Source: Chloroflexota bacterium
GTDB taxonomy: Bacteria; Chloroflexota; Anaerolineae; Anaerolineales; Villigracilaceae
Direction: 5' to 3'
Length of the DNA stretch: 8,716 bases
Assembly: GCA_021796155.1 (NCBI GenBank)
Contig: JAJYOO010000076.1
Span: 1-8,716 of the forward strand
Positions 1 through 7,037 of the stretch are shown piece by piece. A model generated the notes under the pieces. The model saw nothing but the letters and a program-made list of their open reading frames with translations. It was not told the origin of the DNA and ran no database searches. The position numbers and the translations under genes are program-made. How positions within the stretch are numbered: position 1 is the stretch's first letter; each line of letters starts with the position of its first letter.

Positions 1-1057
1 CTCGGCTGATGACATACGAAATCACATCCGCGATTTGTTGCTGTGTCAGCTTTCCAGAGTCGCCCCACGGCGGCATCGAGAACGTCGGACTGGGGCCGGA
101 TGGCGTGGAACCATGCTGGACGAACAGATCAATGTTATAGGCAAAGGTTTTGTAATCCGAGCTGACCATGGTTTGATCAATCGGATTCAGCGGCGGGATG
201 GTTCCATCATCCGAACCGGGATTGGGAACTCCGCCTGTGCCTTCTGTATTATGACAGGACACGCAATTTTGAGAGAAAATCTGCGCGCCGGAAGTTGGGT
301 CGCCTGTCAGGTTGATTGCATCACCGGGACCGCCAGGATTCGATGGGCGCGCAATGTCCACGCCGCCGATTGGCGTCGGCGCTTCCGTTGCAGATGCGGC
401 CGTCGTCGAAACAGGATTTAGACTAATGATATATGAGATCACATCTGCAATCTGCTGAGGCGTGAGCTTTTTCAAATCGCCCCAGGCAGGCATGGAGAAC
501 GTCGGGTTGACGCCTTCGGGTCGCGAACCATGCTCTACGAACAAGTCAATGTTCGTGGCAAACGTTTTGTAGTCGACATTTGCGATGGTTGGGTCAATCG
601 GATTGAGGGATGGGATCGAGCCATCGGTCGAACCCGGATTGGGAATTCCGCCGGTGCCTTGCGTGTTATGACAAATCTGGCAATTGGTCGCGAAGATTTG
701 CGCGCCCGAAACCGGATCGCCCGTTAAGCCAATGGCTGGTCCCGGCCCGCCCGGGTTGGATGGACGCGCGACAGTATTCTCTGTTTCAGTTTCACCGGAA
801 GCCGAGGCGGCCGCTTCGGTTGTTGGCGTGGTTGCCGTGGAAACAACCGTTGCAGTCGCTCCAAGAAAGCGGACCTGCGCTGGAAGCGTCGCCGGAATCA
901 ATGTTGGAATCGAAGTTCGTTCCACTTTTATCGTAGCGGCATTGCAATTGTTCAGAGACAAACCACATCCTGAAAAAGTGACGAACGAAACCCATCCAAC
1001 GATTACAACAATAAACCCGATGACAACGGCGTAAAGTATTTTGCGAAAATCATCCAT
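1..1057 (-). CDS. Membrane-anchored tandem-module cytochrome c, C-terminus beyond left edge
   Basis: Likely periplasm-facing electron carrier of the ACIII operon. An uninterrupted frame runs from ATG at 1057 to the window edge (352 complete codons). Residues about 7-28 form one hydrophobic helix (signal anchor). It ends near Ser-Gly-Cys31, a poor lipobox because Phe is at -3. A Thr/Ala-rich linker follows to about residue 97. Two homologous cytochrome c modules come next. Module 1 (about 98-215) has CQICH at 126-130 and Met189 in SMPAWGD; module 2 (about 237-352) has CVSCH at 265-269 and Met328 in SMPPWGD. The His and Met are the expected axial heme ligands. The start is supported by AGGAAG 5 bases upstream. 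It lies 14 bases after the preceding diheme cytochrome gene, whose C-terminal domain is a third copy of the same module. Sequence similarity to the modules of the other gene starts to break down at the last residue seen (Arg352), so the protein may end soon or continue with a new linker or module. Heme-protein identity is secure; the exact role is inferred. Confidence 0.9.
   Translation of the reverse strand, partial: MDDFRKILYAVVIGFIVVIVGWVSFVTFSGCGLSLNNCNAATIKVERTSIPTLIPATLPAQVRFLGATATVVSTATTPTTEAAASASGETETENTVARPSNPGGPGPAIGLTGDPVSGAQIFATNCQICHNTQGTGGIPNPGSTDGSIPSLNPIDPTIANVDYKTFATNIDLFVEHGSRPEGVNPTFSMPAWGDLKKLTPQQIADVISYIISLNPVSTTAASATEAPTPIGGVDIARPSNPGGPGDAINLTGDPTSGAQIFSQNCVSCHNTEGTGGVPNPGSDDGTIPPLNPIDQTMVSSDYKTFAYNIDLFVQHGSTPSGPSPTFSMPPWGDSGKLTQQQIADVISYVISR
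2..349 (-). repeat. Cytochrome c module copy, second in the left-edge gene
   Basis: This coding repeat starts with the RPSNPGGPG motif and includes CVSCHN, NPIDQT, YKTFAYNIDLF, SMPPWGD and QQIADVISY. It matches the copies at 413-766 and 1075-1434 in protein and in much of the DNA. By hand alignment it shares about three quarters of residues with the 413-766 copy. Confidence 0.9.
413..766 (-). repeat. Cytochrome c module copy, first in the left-edge gene
   Basis: This coding repeat has RPSNPGGPG, CQICHN, NPIDPTI, YKTFATNIDLF, SMPAWGD and QQIADVISYIISLNP. It ends in the same IISLNP as the C-terminus of the upstream diheme cytochrome, then continues through a 21-residue linker into the next copy. 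Confidence 0.9.
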
Positions 1058-1071
1058 GATATCTTCCTACT

Positions 1072-2082
1072 TTAAGGATTCAGACTGATGATGTATGCAA
1101 TCACATCCGCAATCTGCTGCTGTGTCAGGGCATTCTTGTCACCCCAGGCAGGCATTGACGTTGGGGCAGCCCCTGGTAGCGACTCGGGTGTAGAACCATG
1201 TTGGATGAACAAATCAAGGTTATATGCGAATGTCTTGAGATCTGAATTTTTGATGGTCGGATCAATCGGGTTTAGGGATGGAAATGTTCCATCACTCGAA
1301 CCTGGATTGGGAATTCCGCCTTTGCCTTGAGCGTTATGGCAAGTTTGACAATTGTTCGCAAAAATCTGCGCTCCTGAATTCGGATCACCGGTCAAATTGA
1401 TTGCATCACCCGGCCCGCCGGGATTGGACGGACGCGCAACCTCTTCAGTCGGTTCCGGCTCGGTTTGAGAAGAAGAAGTCGCAGTAGCAGACGCGCCCGA
1501 AACTGTCGGCGTTGGAGACGGACTCGTAGAGGGTGTCGCCGTTGGTGTGGCTGCAGTTGAAGATGAATTCGTCAAGGTTCGTAGATAGTTCACAACATCC
1601 CACCGCTCGCGCACCGTCAGGTTTTCATTAAGCGGTGGCATCATGCCGAACCCATTAGAGATCACCATGAAGATTGCGCCATCGCTCAAGAACTGGACTG
1701 TGGGGCTGGTCAGATCAGCTGGCTTCTGCTTTTGCAGGAACGGCGCGACTGGCCCATCACCTTTGGCATCTTCGCCGTGACAGGCGGTGCAGTTAATGTG
1801 GAACAATTCTGCGCCGCGCGCGATCGAGACTTGATCCGCTGGGACGGGGTTCTTTGGCGCGCCCATGTTCGGAATGTAAGCCGGACCTTCAATCGGAATT
1901 GACTGCGCCGGGACGGGAAGCGGGTTCTCCATCGGTTGCATGGCCGGCGAAATCGCCATGAAGCTGACGAATTGAATCTTTATCACATCGTAAGCAAATA
2001 ATTCCACCACTCCAAAGAGCACGAGCACAACGACTGCTACGATTCCCAACCGTTTGAGAATTACTTTCCAACTCGTGCTCAT
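1072..2082 (-). CDS. actE: ACIII cytochrome c subunit ActE with an added second cytochrome c domain (diheme)
   Basis: This is the heme c subunit of Alternative Complex III, expected to take electrons from the ActA/ActB part and pass them on at the outer face. The 336-residue protein has an N-terminal hydrophobic anchor (about 12-31). Domain 1 (about 84-170) has CTACH at 98-102 and Met147/Met148 in GMMPPL as candidate axial ligand; this part looks like an ordinary monoheme ActE. A low-complexity Thr/Ser/Pro linker (about 171-216) joins it to domain 2 (217-336) with CQTCH at 245-249 and Met310 in SMPAWGD. Domain 2 is a near copy of the two modules in the following gene. The ATG overlaps the actD stop (ATGA, 2079-2082), with GGAGG 10 bases upstream, so translation is probably coupled. 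From family knowledge ActE carries one heme, so the second domain is an addition. Cytochrome identity is very likely; the ActE name rests on gene order plus domain 1. Confidence 0.88.
   Translation of the reverse strand: MSTSWKVILKRLGIVAVVVLVLFGVVELFAYDVIKIQFVSFMAISPAMQPMENPLPVPAQSIPIEGPAYIPNMGAPKNPVPADQVSIARGAELFHINCTACHGEDAKGDGPVAPFLQKQKPADLTSPTVQFLSDGAIFMVISNGFGMMPPLNENLTVRERWDVVNYLRTLTNSSSTAATPTATPSTSPSPTPTVSGASATATSSSQTEPEPTEEVARPSNPGGPGDAINLTGDPNSGAQIFANNCQTCHNAQGKGGIPNPGSSDGTFPSLNPIDPTIKNSDLKTFAYNLDLFIQHGSTPESLPGAAPTSMPAWGDKNALTQQQIADVIAYIISLNP
1075..1434 (-). repeat. Cytochrome c module copy, C-terminal domain of the ActE-like protein
   Basis: This is the third copy of the module seen at 2-349 and 413-766, carrying RPSNPGGPG, CQTCHN, NPIDPTI, LKTFAYNLDLF, SMPAWGD and QQIADVIAYIISLNP. 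Compared with the other two it has a few extra residues just before the SMPAWGD loop. The Ala/Val-Arg-Pro-Ser-Asn entry motif suggests that the duplicated unit began at the end of the linker. Confidence 0.9.
1435..1572 (-). repeat. Low-complexity Thr/Ser/Pro linker coding segment in actE
   Basis: Codons for residues about 171-216 encode mostly Thr, Ser, Pro, Ala and Glu, with ATPTATPSTSPSPTPT as the most repetitive stretch. It is a flexible tether between two heme domains, which would let the distal domain swing towards an acceptor. That role is inference. Confidence 0.75.
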
Positions 2083-2603
2083 AGTTGACGCGCCTCCGCA
2101 GGCTCCACAGATTTAGCACCCAATTTTGTCAGCGCATCCACAAATTTCCTTTGCTCCTCTTTTGGACAACTGAACAATACAGCGATTCTGCCATCACTGA
2201 TCTCAGGAACATATTCTTTCGGAGTATAAGAAGGAATGCCGCTATCCACCAACATGCCAAGGAAGGCAAAGCCCATTAAGCCAAGCATGATCATCTCAAA
2301 CATAATGATCAATAGCTGTGGCCAGGGGTAAATCGGTTGTCCGCCGGCATCCAATGGAAATAAATAGGGTATTCCCCAAACTAAGAAGATAGCCAATAGC
2401 AATCCAAGGATCGCGCCTGCCAGTGCGATCCAGCCAACGCGGGTAACAGCTGACGGACGTTCCAAAATGGCCGGCCTGATCGGGATGCCCGAAATAACAT
2501 TCATATTTTCATCTGCGACGCCCAGTTCATGCAGCTTGCCGATACCATCGGCTGCAGGTTCAATATCTTCAAACACTGCCAAAAGCGTATTGGAATCAGA
2601 CAT
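2079..2603 (-). CDS. actD: ACIII subunit ActD (DUF3341 membrane protein)
   Basis: ActD is a small cofactor-free membrane subunit that helps hold the ACIII core together next to ActC. The 174-residue product has a soluble N-terminal alpha/beta part (about 7-45, LLAVFEDIEPAADGIGKL). Two transmembrane helices follow at about 56-79 and 95-119, joined by a short loop with PYLFPLDAGG and PIYPWP. The C-terminal soluble tail contains YTPKEYVPEISDGRI, which resembles the tail of DUF3341 proteins. The start at 2603 has a strong AAGGAG 7 bases upstream and lies 18 bases after actC. Its stop overlaps the actE start by four bases. The position between the NrfD-like subunit and the cytochrome supports the assignment. 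No cysteine or heme motif is present, as expected for this subunit. Confidence 0.88.
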   Translation of the reverse strand: MSDSNTLLAVFEDIEPAADGIGKLHELGVADENMNVISGIPIRPAILERPSAVTRVGWIALAGAILGLLLAIFLVWGIPYLFPLDAGGQPIYPWPQLLIIMFEMIMLGLMGFAFLGMLVDSGIPSYTPKEYVPEISDGRIAVLFSCPKEEQRKFVDALTKLGAKSVEPAEARQL

Positions 2604-2621
2604 TCGTAAACTCCTTCCGCC

Positions 2622-4052
2622 TTAATCAATTTGACTTATGGTCGGAATCTTGGCTTTACCGATTTTGCGCAGGATATGGCCCTCCTGCCCCTCCTGCACT
2701 TCCCAGTTGGGGATCAATGGGAGGATTCTTGAAGCTGCAAAGTAAAGCAGAAGGAATAAGGCAAAGGTTCCAATGGTAAGTATGACTTCCACTCTTGGAA
2801 TATAGATGCGCCAAGTGAAGGGCATGCGGTTGATCGTCGACATTTCGGGAACGATGATGTAGCGCTCGGTATACATGCCAATATTGATCAGGATGCCGAC
2901 AATCGCCATCAGCCAGGGTGTCTGCCTCCATTTCTTTCTCCACAAAACTGACCAAGGCACGACGATGTTACAGAACAACATCAGATACCACAGCCACGCC
3001 TGCGGACCAGCTTCAATAAAAAGAGTCAAGATTTTTTCCCATTTATCGCCTGCGTACCACGGAACGATGTAATCGTTGAAGTAGAAATAAGCCCAGCCCA
3101 TGGATATGATCAGTAGCATTTTGCCAACCGTATCAAAATGCTCCGGACGAAGAAAGTATTTCATGTTCTTCATGGTGGAGCGGACGAAAAAAAGCACAAT
3201 CGGCACTGCCGCCACGCCCGATAGCAAAGCTCCGGCAACAAAGTATGGCCCAAGGACTGAAGAAGACCAACCAGGCCGGGTTGCCATCGCAAAGTCCCAG
3301 GCCACGATCGTATGCACTGAGAACGCCACCGGGATGATCGCAAAGGCAAAGATGTTCATTGCCAGATGCAGATTCTTCCACTCACCTTCTGTGCCGCGGA
3401 AACCAATCGCGAAGATCTTGTAGAAAGTTTTGACCCAGCCTTTGGAACGGTCACGTACCATCGCCAGGTCCGGGATGAGCGGCAGGTAAAGATATAGCGA
3501 ACTGCAAATCAGGTACGTGGTGATCGCCATAAAATCCCACATCAACGGCGAGTGAAAATCGGGCCAGATGCCGCGTTCGTTCGGGTACGGGATTAACCAA
3601 TAACCAAGCCAGACGCGTCCCATGTGCATGAAGATGCTGAGGCCAGCATTAACTATGGCGAAGGCAGTCATCAATTCCGCCACGCGTGTGAAAGGGCGTC
3701 TGCTCTCAATCTTCAAAACACGCAGAATCGCCGAAGTCAGTGTGCCAGAGTGGCTGAGGCCGATCCAGTAAACAAAATTAACCAGAAAGACACCCCAGTA
3801 GACAGGGCGGTTGTCGCCAGATACGCCCAAGCCTTGCATGATCAGGTAATACCATGCATATCCCAGGCAGGTCACAACGAGGAATGCGAGGATGGTTACA
3901 ACTGTCCAATATTTCCATGTGGTAGTGTGCATCGACTCCAGCACCATTCTGTTCATTTCACCGCGTGGCAACGGGTCATGCATCAAATGCTCTTTTGGAT
4001 CTTCCATTTCCTCCGGACGAAGATTAGGTAATGCTTTTGCGATTGCGTTCAT
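2622..4052 (-). CDS. actC: ACIII quinol-oxidising membrane subunit ActC (NrfD/PsrC family)
   Basis: ActC is the integral membrane subunit where menaquinol is expected to bind and be oxidised, handing electrons to the iron-sulfur chain of ActB. At 476 residues it has family-typical length. About ten hydrophobic helices are visible, near 46-72, 84-110, 122-144, 168-192, 230-252, 268-291, 309-334, 350-369, 379-400 and 421-446. NrfD-type landmarks include GLSHSGTLTSAILR (98-111), FMHMGR (141-146), WDFMA (172-176) and AWDFAM (251-256). His143, Asp173 and Asp253 are polar residues in or next to helices and are candidates for quinol binding or proton transfer; this is inference by analogy with known ActC proteins. 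The ATG overlaps the actB2 stop by one base (TAATG), with GGGAGGAG just upstream. No heme motifs are present. PsrC or NrfD of another enzyme would be the alternative, but the pentaheme and DUF3341 neighbours argue for ACIII. Confidence 0.94.
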   Translation of the reverse strand: MNAIAKALPNLRPEEMEDPKEHLMHDPLPRGEMNRMVLESMHTTTWKYWTVVTILAFLVVTCLGYAWYYLIMQGLGVSGDNRPVYWGVFLVNFVYWIGLSHSGTLTSAILRVLKIESRRPFTRVAELMTAFAIVNAGLSIFMHMGRVWLGYWLIPYPNERGIWPDFHSPLMWDFMAITTYLICSSLYLYLPLIPDLAMVRDRSKGWVKTFYKIFAIGFRGTEGEWKNLHLAMNIFAFAIIPVAFSVHTIVAWDFAMATRPGWSSSVLGPYFVAGALLSGVAAVPIVLFFVRSTMKNMKYFLRPEHFDTVGKMLLIISMGWAYFYFNDYIVPWYAGDKWEKILTLFIEAGPQAWLWYLMLFCNIVVPWSVLWRKKWRQTPWLMAIVGILINIGMYTERYIIVPEMSTINRMPFTWRIYIPRVEVILTIGTFALFLLLYFAASRILPLIPNWEVQEGQEGHILRKIGKAKIPTISQID

Positions 4053-4813
4053 TAAGCTCCTCCCGCCAAGTAAGTTACATGAGGTATCGTACCGAGCTCT
4101 TCCAACAAATGGCTACCGCGGCTGGTATCTGCCGCCTGACTGACCTTTGTGGTTGGGTCATCAATTCTTCCAAAAGTGATGGCACTCGCCGGGCAGGCTT
4201 GGGCGCAAGCAGGAACCACTTCCCCATCGCGGATCTCGCGATTTTCAGAAGCCGCTGTATCTTCCGCGTGACGGATGCGCTGGATGCAGAATGTGCATTT
4301 CTCCATCACGCCGCGTCGCCGCACGGTCACATCGGGATTCCATTGATTTGAAAGCGTCACCAACTCAGGCCGCTGTCGAGGGTCCATATAATCGCGCCAA
4401 TTGAACACACGCGCCTCGTACGGGCAATTGTTGGCACAATAACGCGTGCCCACACAACGGTTATAAACCTGCAAATTCAAATCTTCGGATAGGCTGTGTA
4501 CGGAAGCGTACACCGGACAGACTGGTTCGCACGGCGCGTTATGACAGTTCTGGCACATCACCGGTTGAAACGGTACCATCTTGACATTGGGATAACTTCC
4601 CTGCCAAAAACGTTCAATGCGGATCCATTGCATATTGCGTCCGTAGCCCGCGTCCACCTCGCCGACAAACGGAACGTTGTTTTCCATCGAACACGCGGCC
4701 ACACAAGCCTGGCATCCGGTGCATAAATCCTGGTCAACAACCATTCCCCATTTGCCCGAAGATTGCTGTTGCGCTTGTACATCTTTTAAAGGAGTCTGTA
4801 CGTCATTCGCCAT
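4052..4813 (-). CDS. actB2: ACIII iron-sulfur subunit ActB2 (one [3Fe-4S] and three [4Fe-4S] clusters)
   Basis: This electron-transfer subunit links the quinol site in ActC to the hemes of ActA. The 253-residue ferredoxin-like protein has four cysteine groups: C31/C34/C37/C41; C87/C90/C95/C99; C120/C126/C130; and C173/C176/C203/C207. In the third group (CVGTRYCANNCPY) a Thr at 123 stands where a second Cys would be, which predicts a [3Fe-4S] cluster. This matches the one-plus-three cluster content known for ActB. In many ACIII operons this domain is fused to the C-terminus of ActB; here it is its own gene, starting 12 bases after actB1. An AGGAG overlaps the actB1 stop codon. No Tat signal of its own is visible, so it is probably exported bound to ActB1 (inference). 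DMSO, polysulfide and nitrate reductase beta subunits share the fold, but the operon context decides. Confidence 0.94.
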   Translation of the reverse strand: MANDVQTPLKDVQAQQQSSGKWGMVVDQDLCTGCQACVAACSMENNVPFVGEVDAGYGRNMQWIRIERFWQGSYPNVKMVPFQPVMCQNCHNAPCEPVCPVYASVHSLSEDLNLQVYNRCVGTRYCANNCPYEARVFNWRDYMDPRQRPELVTLSNQWNPDVTVRRRGVMEKCTFCIQRIRHAEDTAASENREIRDGEVVPACAQACPASAITFGRIDDPTTKVSQAADTSRGSHLLEELGTIPHVTYLAGGA

Positions 4814-4825
4814 AATTTATCTCTC

Positions 4826-7009
4826 CTACTTCGGTAAATAATTTCCATAAACGCCAAGAATGCTTTCCGTGCGAGACAACTGCTTTGTCTTTCCGGTCTT
4901 CTTCACACTGACTTTCATCGAAGCGAAAGCCAGATCGCCAGCTTCATTCGTTGAATTGCTCAACAGGTCCGCGGGATTGACTCCGCGCCCTTGTGCAAAT
5001 TGACCATAAGCGGTGTGTCCTTGGCCAAATGGCATGGCAATCACATCGGGACGAATGGCCGGATATACATAAACCGAGGCTTCCACCGTCCCCGCACTGG
5101 ATGTAATGGAAACAACATCACTATCCTGAATACCTAATTTCTTAGCCGTATCGGGATTGATCTCAACCCACGTGTTCCAAACGACGGTCGTGGTCGGATC
5201 GGGAATTTCCTGCAACCACGGTTTGTTGGCTCCGGCTTCCGCCATCACGGGCGCAACGAATGGCAGGAAGAAGAAATCTCCATCGCCGTTGAATTGCGCC
5301 GGGGTTGCGTTGAACGTTTTATTCAACGCGTCTCCAGCTGACGGTGCAACGCGATTGTCAGTTGTCTTCCACCAGCCGCCATATTGTTGGAAATAAGCCG
5401 TGAATGTATTGATCTCCGGTGCAGTGAAAAAGCTATCCGACTCTGAAATCAAGGTGCTCAACTTGCTTTGGATATATTCCAGTTCATCTTTGAACTTCAA
5501 GGCAGAAGCAGCCGCGCCGCCAATTTTTTGAACGGCAGCCAGCAGCACATCGGCTGTGGCTTTTGTATTGAAGAATGGAACCACAACTGGCTGCGCGCCC
5601 GAAAGCACGGACGAGCTTGAGCCGGTCGCAACTTGTTGGTAGCCCCATGACTCAAGCCCATGGTGATCGGGGAAAACATAATCTGCTTGTAACGCTGTCT
5701 CATCTGGAAAGCTCGAAAATGAAATCACCTGAATAACTTTGGACATCGCATCTTCAAGTCCAAGTGATTTTGGCAGCTCAAAGACGGGGTTGACTCCATG
5801 CACGAACAAAACTCTGATCTTGCCAGATTTCAAAAGATCAACGAAATCAGACATCTCCTTGAGATTGGCGGGACGATGATAAGCATCGGTCAGCGGCGCG
5901 ACCGGTGAAAGGAACACGCCACCATCTTTACCAACATTTCCAACCAAAGCATTGAGCGCCAGCACGGCATCTGCAACTTGCAAGCCGTTGCTTTGTCCAA
6001 GTGCCGCGCCGCCGGGGATTGCCAACGGACGTTTCGCACTTGCGAACAAACTTGCCAGATGTTTGAGCGTGTCCACGCTGACATCTGCCGCGGACGCCGC
6101 GGCATTCACATCTGCGTTGGAAAAGGCTGTGGGTAATGTGAGATTATTTGCTTCTGCAACGAGACGGCCAATCGCCAGTACAACCAATGCTTCGCTCCCC
6201 GGCTTGATCGGAATCCAATCGTCGGCTTTTGCGCCTGTCTGTGATATGCGCGGCTCAAACTGCACAAAATAGCCACGGCTGTTGGGGGCGCTCCGCCGCA
6301 GTTGCGAATATTCTCGAGTTTGTGCAACTGGTGACAGCCATGTTTCGAGGAAATTTGCGCCAAATGAAAAGACCAAATCTGAATTGGCAATATCAAAAAA
6401 TGGCAAACCAGCCTGGCCGAACATATCATTCGCGGCTTGAATCAACGTGGCGCGTGCTTCGAACATGCCCAGCGCGCCGAAACGAATCGGGGCCGCCGCG
6501 CCAATGGCTTTGGTCAGATCCGTCACCAAGTCAAAGAGATGATCGGGAGCCAATCCCATCAAAAAAGCAATTTCATCGGGCTGGTTCTTGCTCAACGCAT
6601 CCGTCACTACTTGAACCGCCGAATCCCAATCCATCTTTTTCGTAATTGTTGAGCCTCGGCTATCACGTTGGGCGGGATCGGTCACACGATCTGGATTGTA
6701 TAAGCCCTCCAACGTTGCCTGGCCGCGCGCACAAGTTTTGCCGAGGTTGACCGGATTGTTTTGGTTTCCTTCTGTTTTGATTGCGCGCCCCTGCATCGTA
6801 CGAACAATCAAGCCACAACCTGCAGAACATTCGCGGCAAGTTGTGGCGTAATAAGTGCTTAAACCGTTATAGGTATACTCCGGCATTTTTATGTAGGGCT
6901 GACGCGTTACATAACGCGATGCCGGACCACAGCCGGTTAGCACGGCAGTTGTCGCCGCGCCGACGCCAGCAATTTTCAAAAAGTCACGCCGGGAAATCTT
7001 CTTTTCCAT
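4826..7009 (-). CDS. actB1: ACIII large subunit ActB1 (molybdopterin-oxidoreductase-like, Tat lipoprotein)
   Basis: This large outer-face scaffold subunit of ACIII is homologous to molybdopterin oxidoreductases, although ActB proteins studied so far carry no molybdenum. The 727-residue protein begins with a Tat signal (SRRDFLKIAGVGAATTA, residues 6-22). A lipobox LTGC (24-27) follows, so Cys27 may be lipidated after export. Cys58, Cys61, Cys65 and Cys93 form the CxxCxxxC...C pattern that binds a [4Fe-4S] cluster in true Mo/W enzymes (CRECSAGCG and KTCARGQ). The middle is the Rossmann-like molybdopterin fold. Residues about 609-678 are the C-terminal molybdopterin-dinucleotide-binding-like domain (for example EINPDTAKKLGI). 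ActB1 plus ActB2 total 980 residues, close to a fused ActB. The start is preceded by a purine-rich AGGAAGAGAGAGAG. A formate or polysulfide reductase catalytic subunit is a less likely reading given the ActA and ActD neighbours. Confidence 0.93.
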   Translation of the reverse strand: MEKKISRRDFLKIAGVGAATTAVLTGCGPASRYVTRQPYIKMPEYTYNGLSTYYATTCRECSAGCGLIVRTMQGRAIKTEGNQNNPVNLGKTCARGQATLEGLYNPDRVTDPAQRDSRGSTITKKMDWDSAVQVVTDALSKNQPDEIAFLMGLAPDHLFDLVTDLTKAIGAAAPIRFGALGMFEARATLIQAANDMFGQAGLPFFDIANSDLVFSFGANFLETWLSPVAQTREYSQLRRSAPNSRGYFVQFEPRISQTGAKADDWIPIKPGSEALVVLAIGRLVAEANNLTLPTAFSNADVNAAASAADVSVDTLKHLASLFASAKRPLAIPGGAALGQSNGLQVADAVLALNALVGNVGKDGGVFLSPVAPLTDAYHRPANLKEMSDFVDLLKSGKIRVLFVHGVNPVFELPKSLGLEDAMSKVIQVISFSSFPDETALQADYVFPDHHGLESWGYQQVATGSSSSVLSGAQPVVVPFFNTKATADVLLAAVQKIGGAAASALKFKDELEYIQSKLSTLISESDSFFTAPEINTFTAYFQQYGGWWKTTDNRVAPSAGDALNKTFNATPAQFNGDGDFFFLPFVAPVMAEAGANKPWLQEIPDPTTTVVWNTWVEINPDTAKKLGIQDSDVVSITSSAGTVEASVYVYPAIRPDVIAMPFGQGHTAYGQFAQGRGVNPADLLSNSTNEAGDLAFASMKVSVKKTGKTKQLSRTESILGVYGNYLPK

Positions 7010-7037
7010 CTTCTCTCTCTCTTCCTCTGTGCCCGGT

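Noticed and set aside
35..421. Open frame of 128 codons on the plus strand
   Set aside because: It lies antisense to the cytochrome modules and its product lacks family features. The minus-strand frame has two CxxCH motifs and continues without a stop to the edge.
1..1434. DNA repeats as a mobile element or CRISPR array
   Set aside because: The repeated units are about 350 bases, in frame and coding for heme domains. There are no terminal inverted repeats, transposase or short spacer pattern.
3624..4351. Overlapping plus-strand frames opposite actC and actB2
   Set aside because: They are shadows of well-supported minus-strand genes. Their products are Cys/His/Arg-rich without recognisable domains, and no ribosome sites fit.
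4826..7009. Large subunit read as a formate dehydrogenase or polysulfide reductase catalytic subunit
   Set aside because: The fold is shared, but pentaheme ActA, DUF3341 ActD and the [3Fe-4S]-type ActB2 together indicate ACIII.
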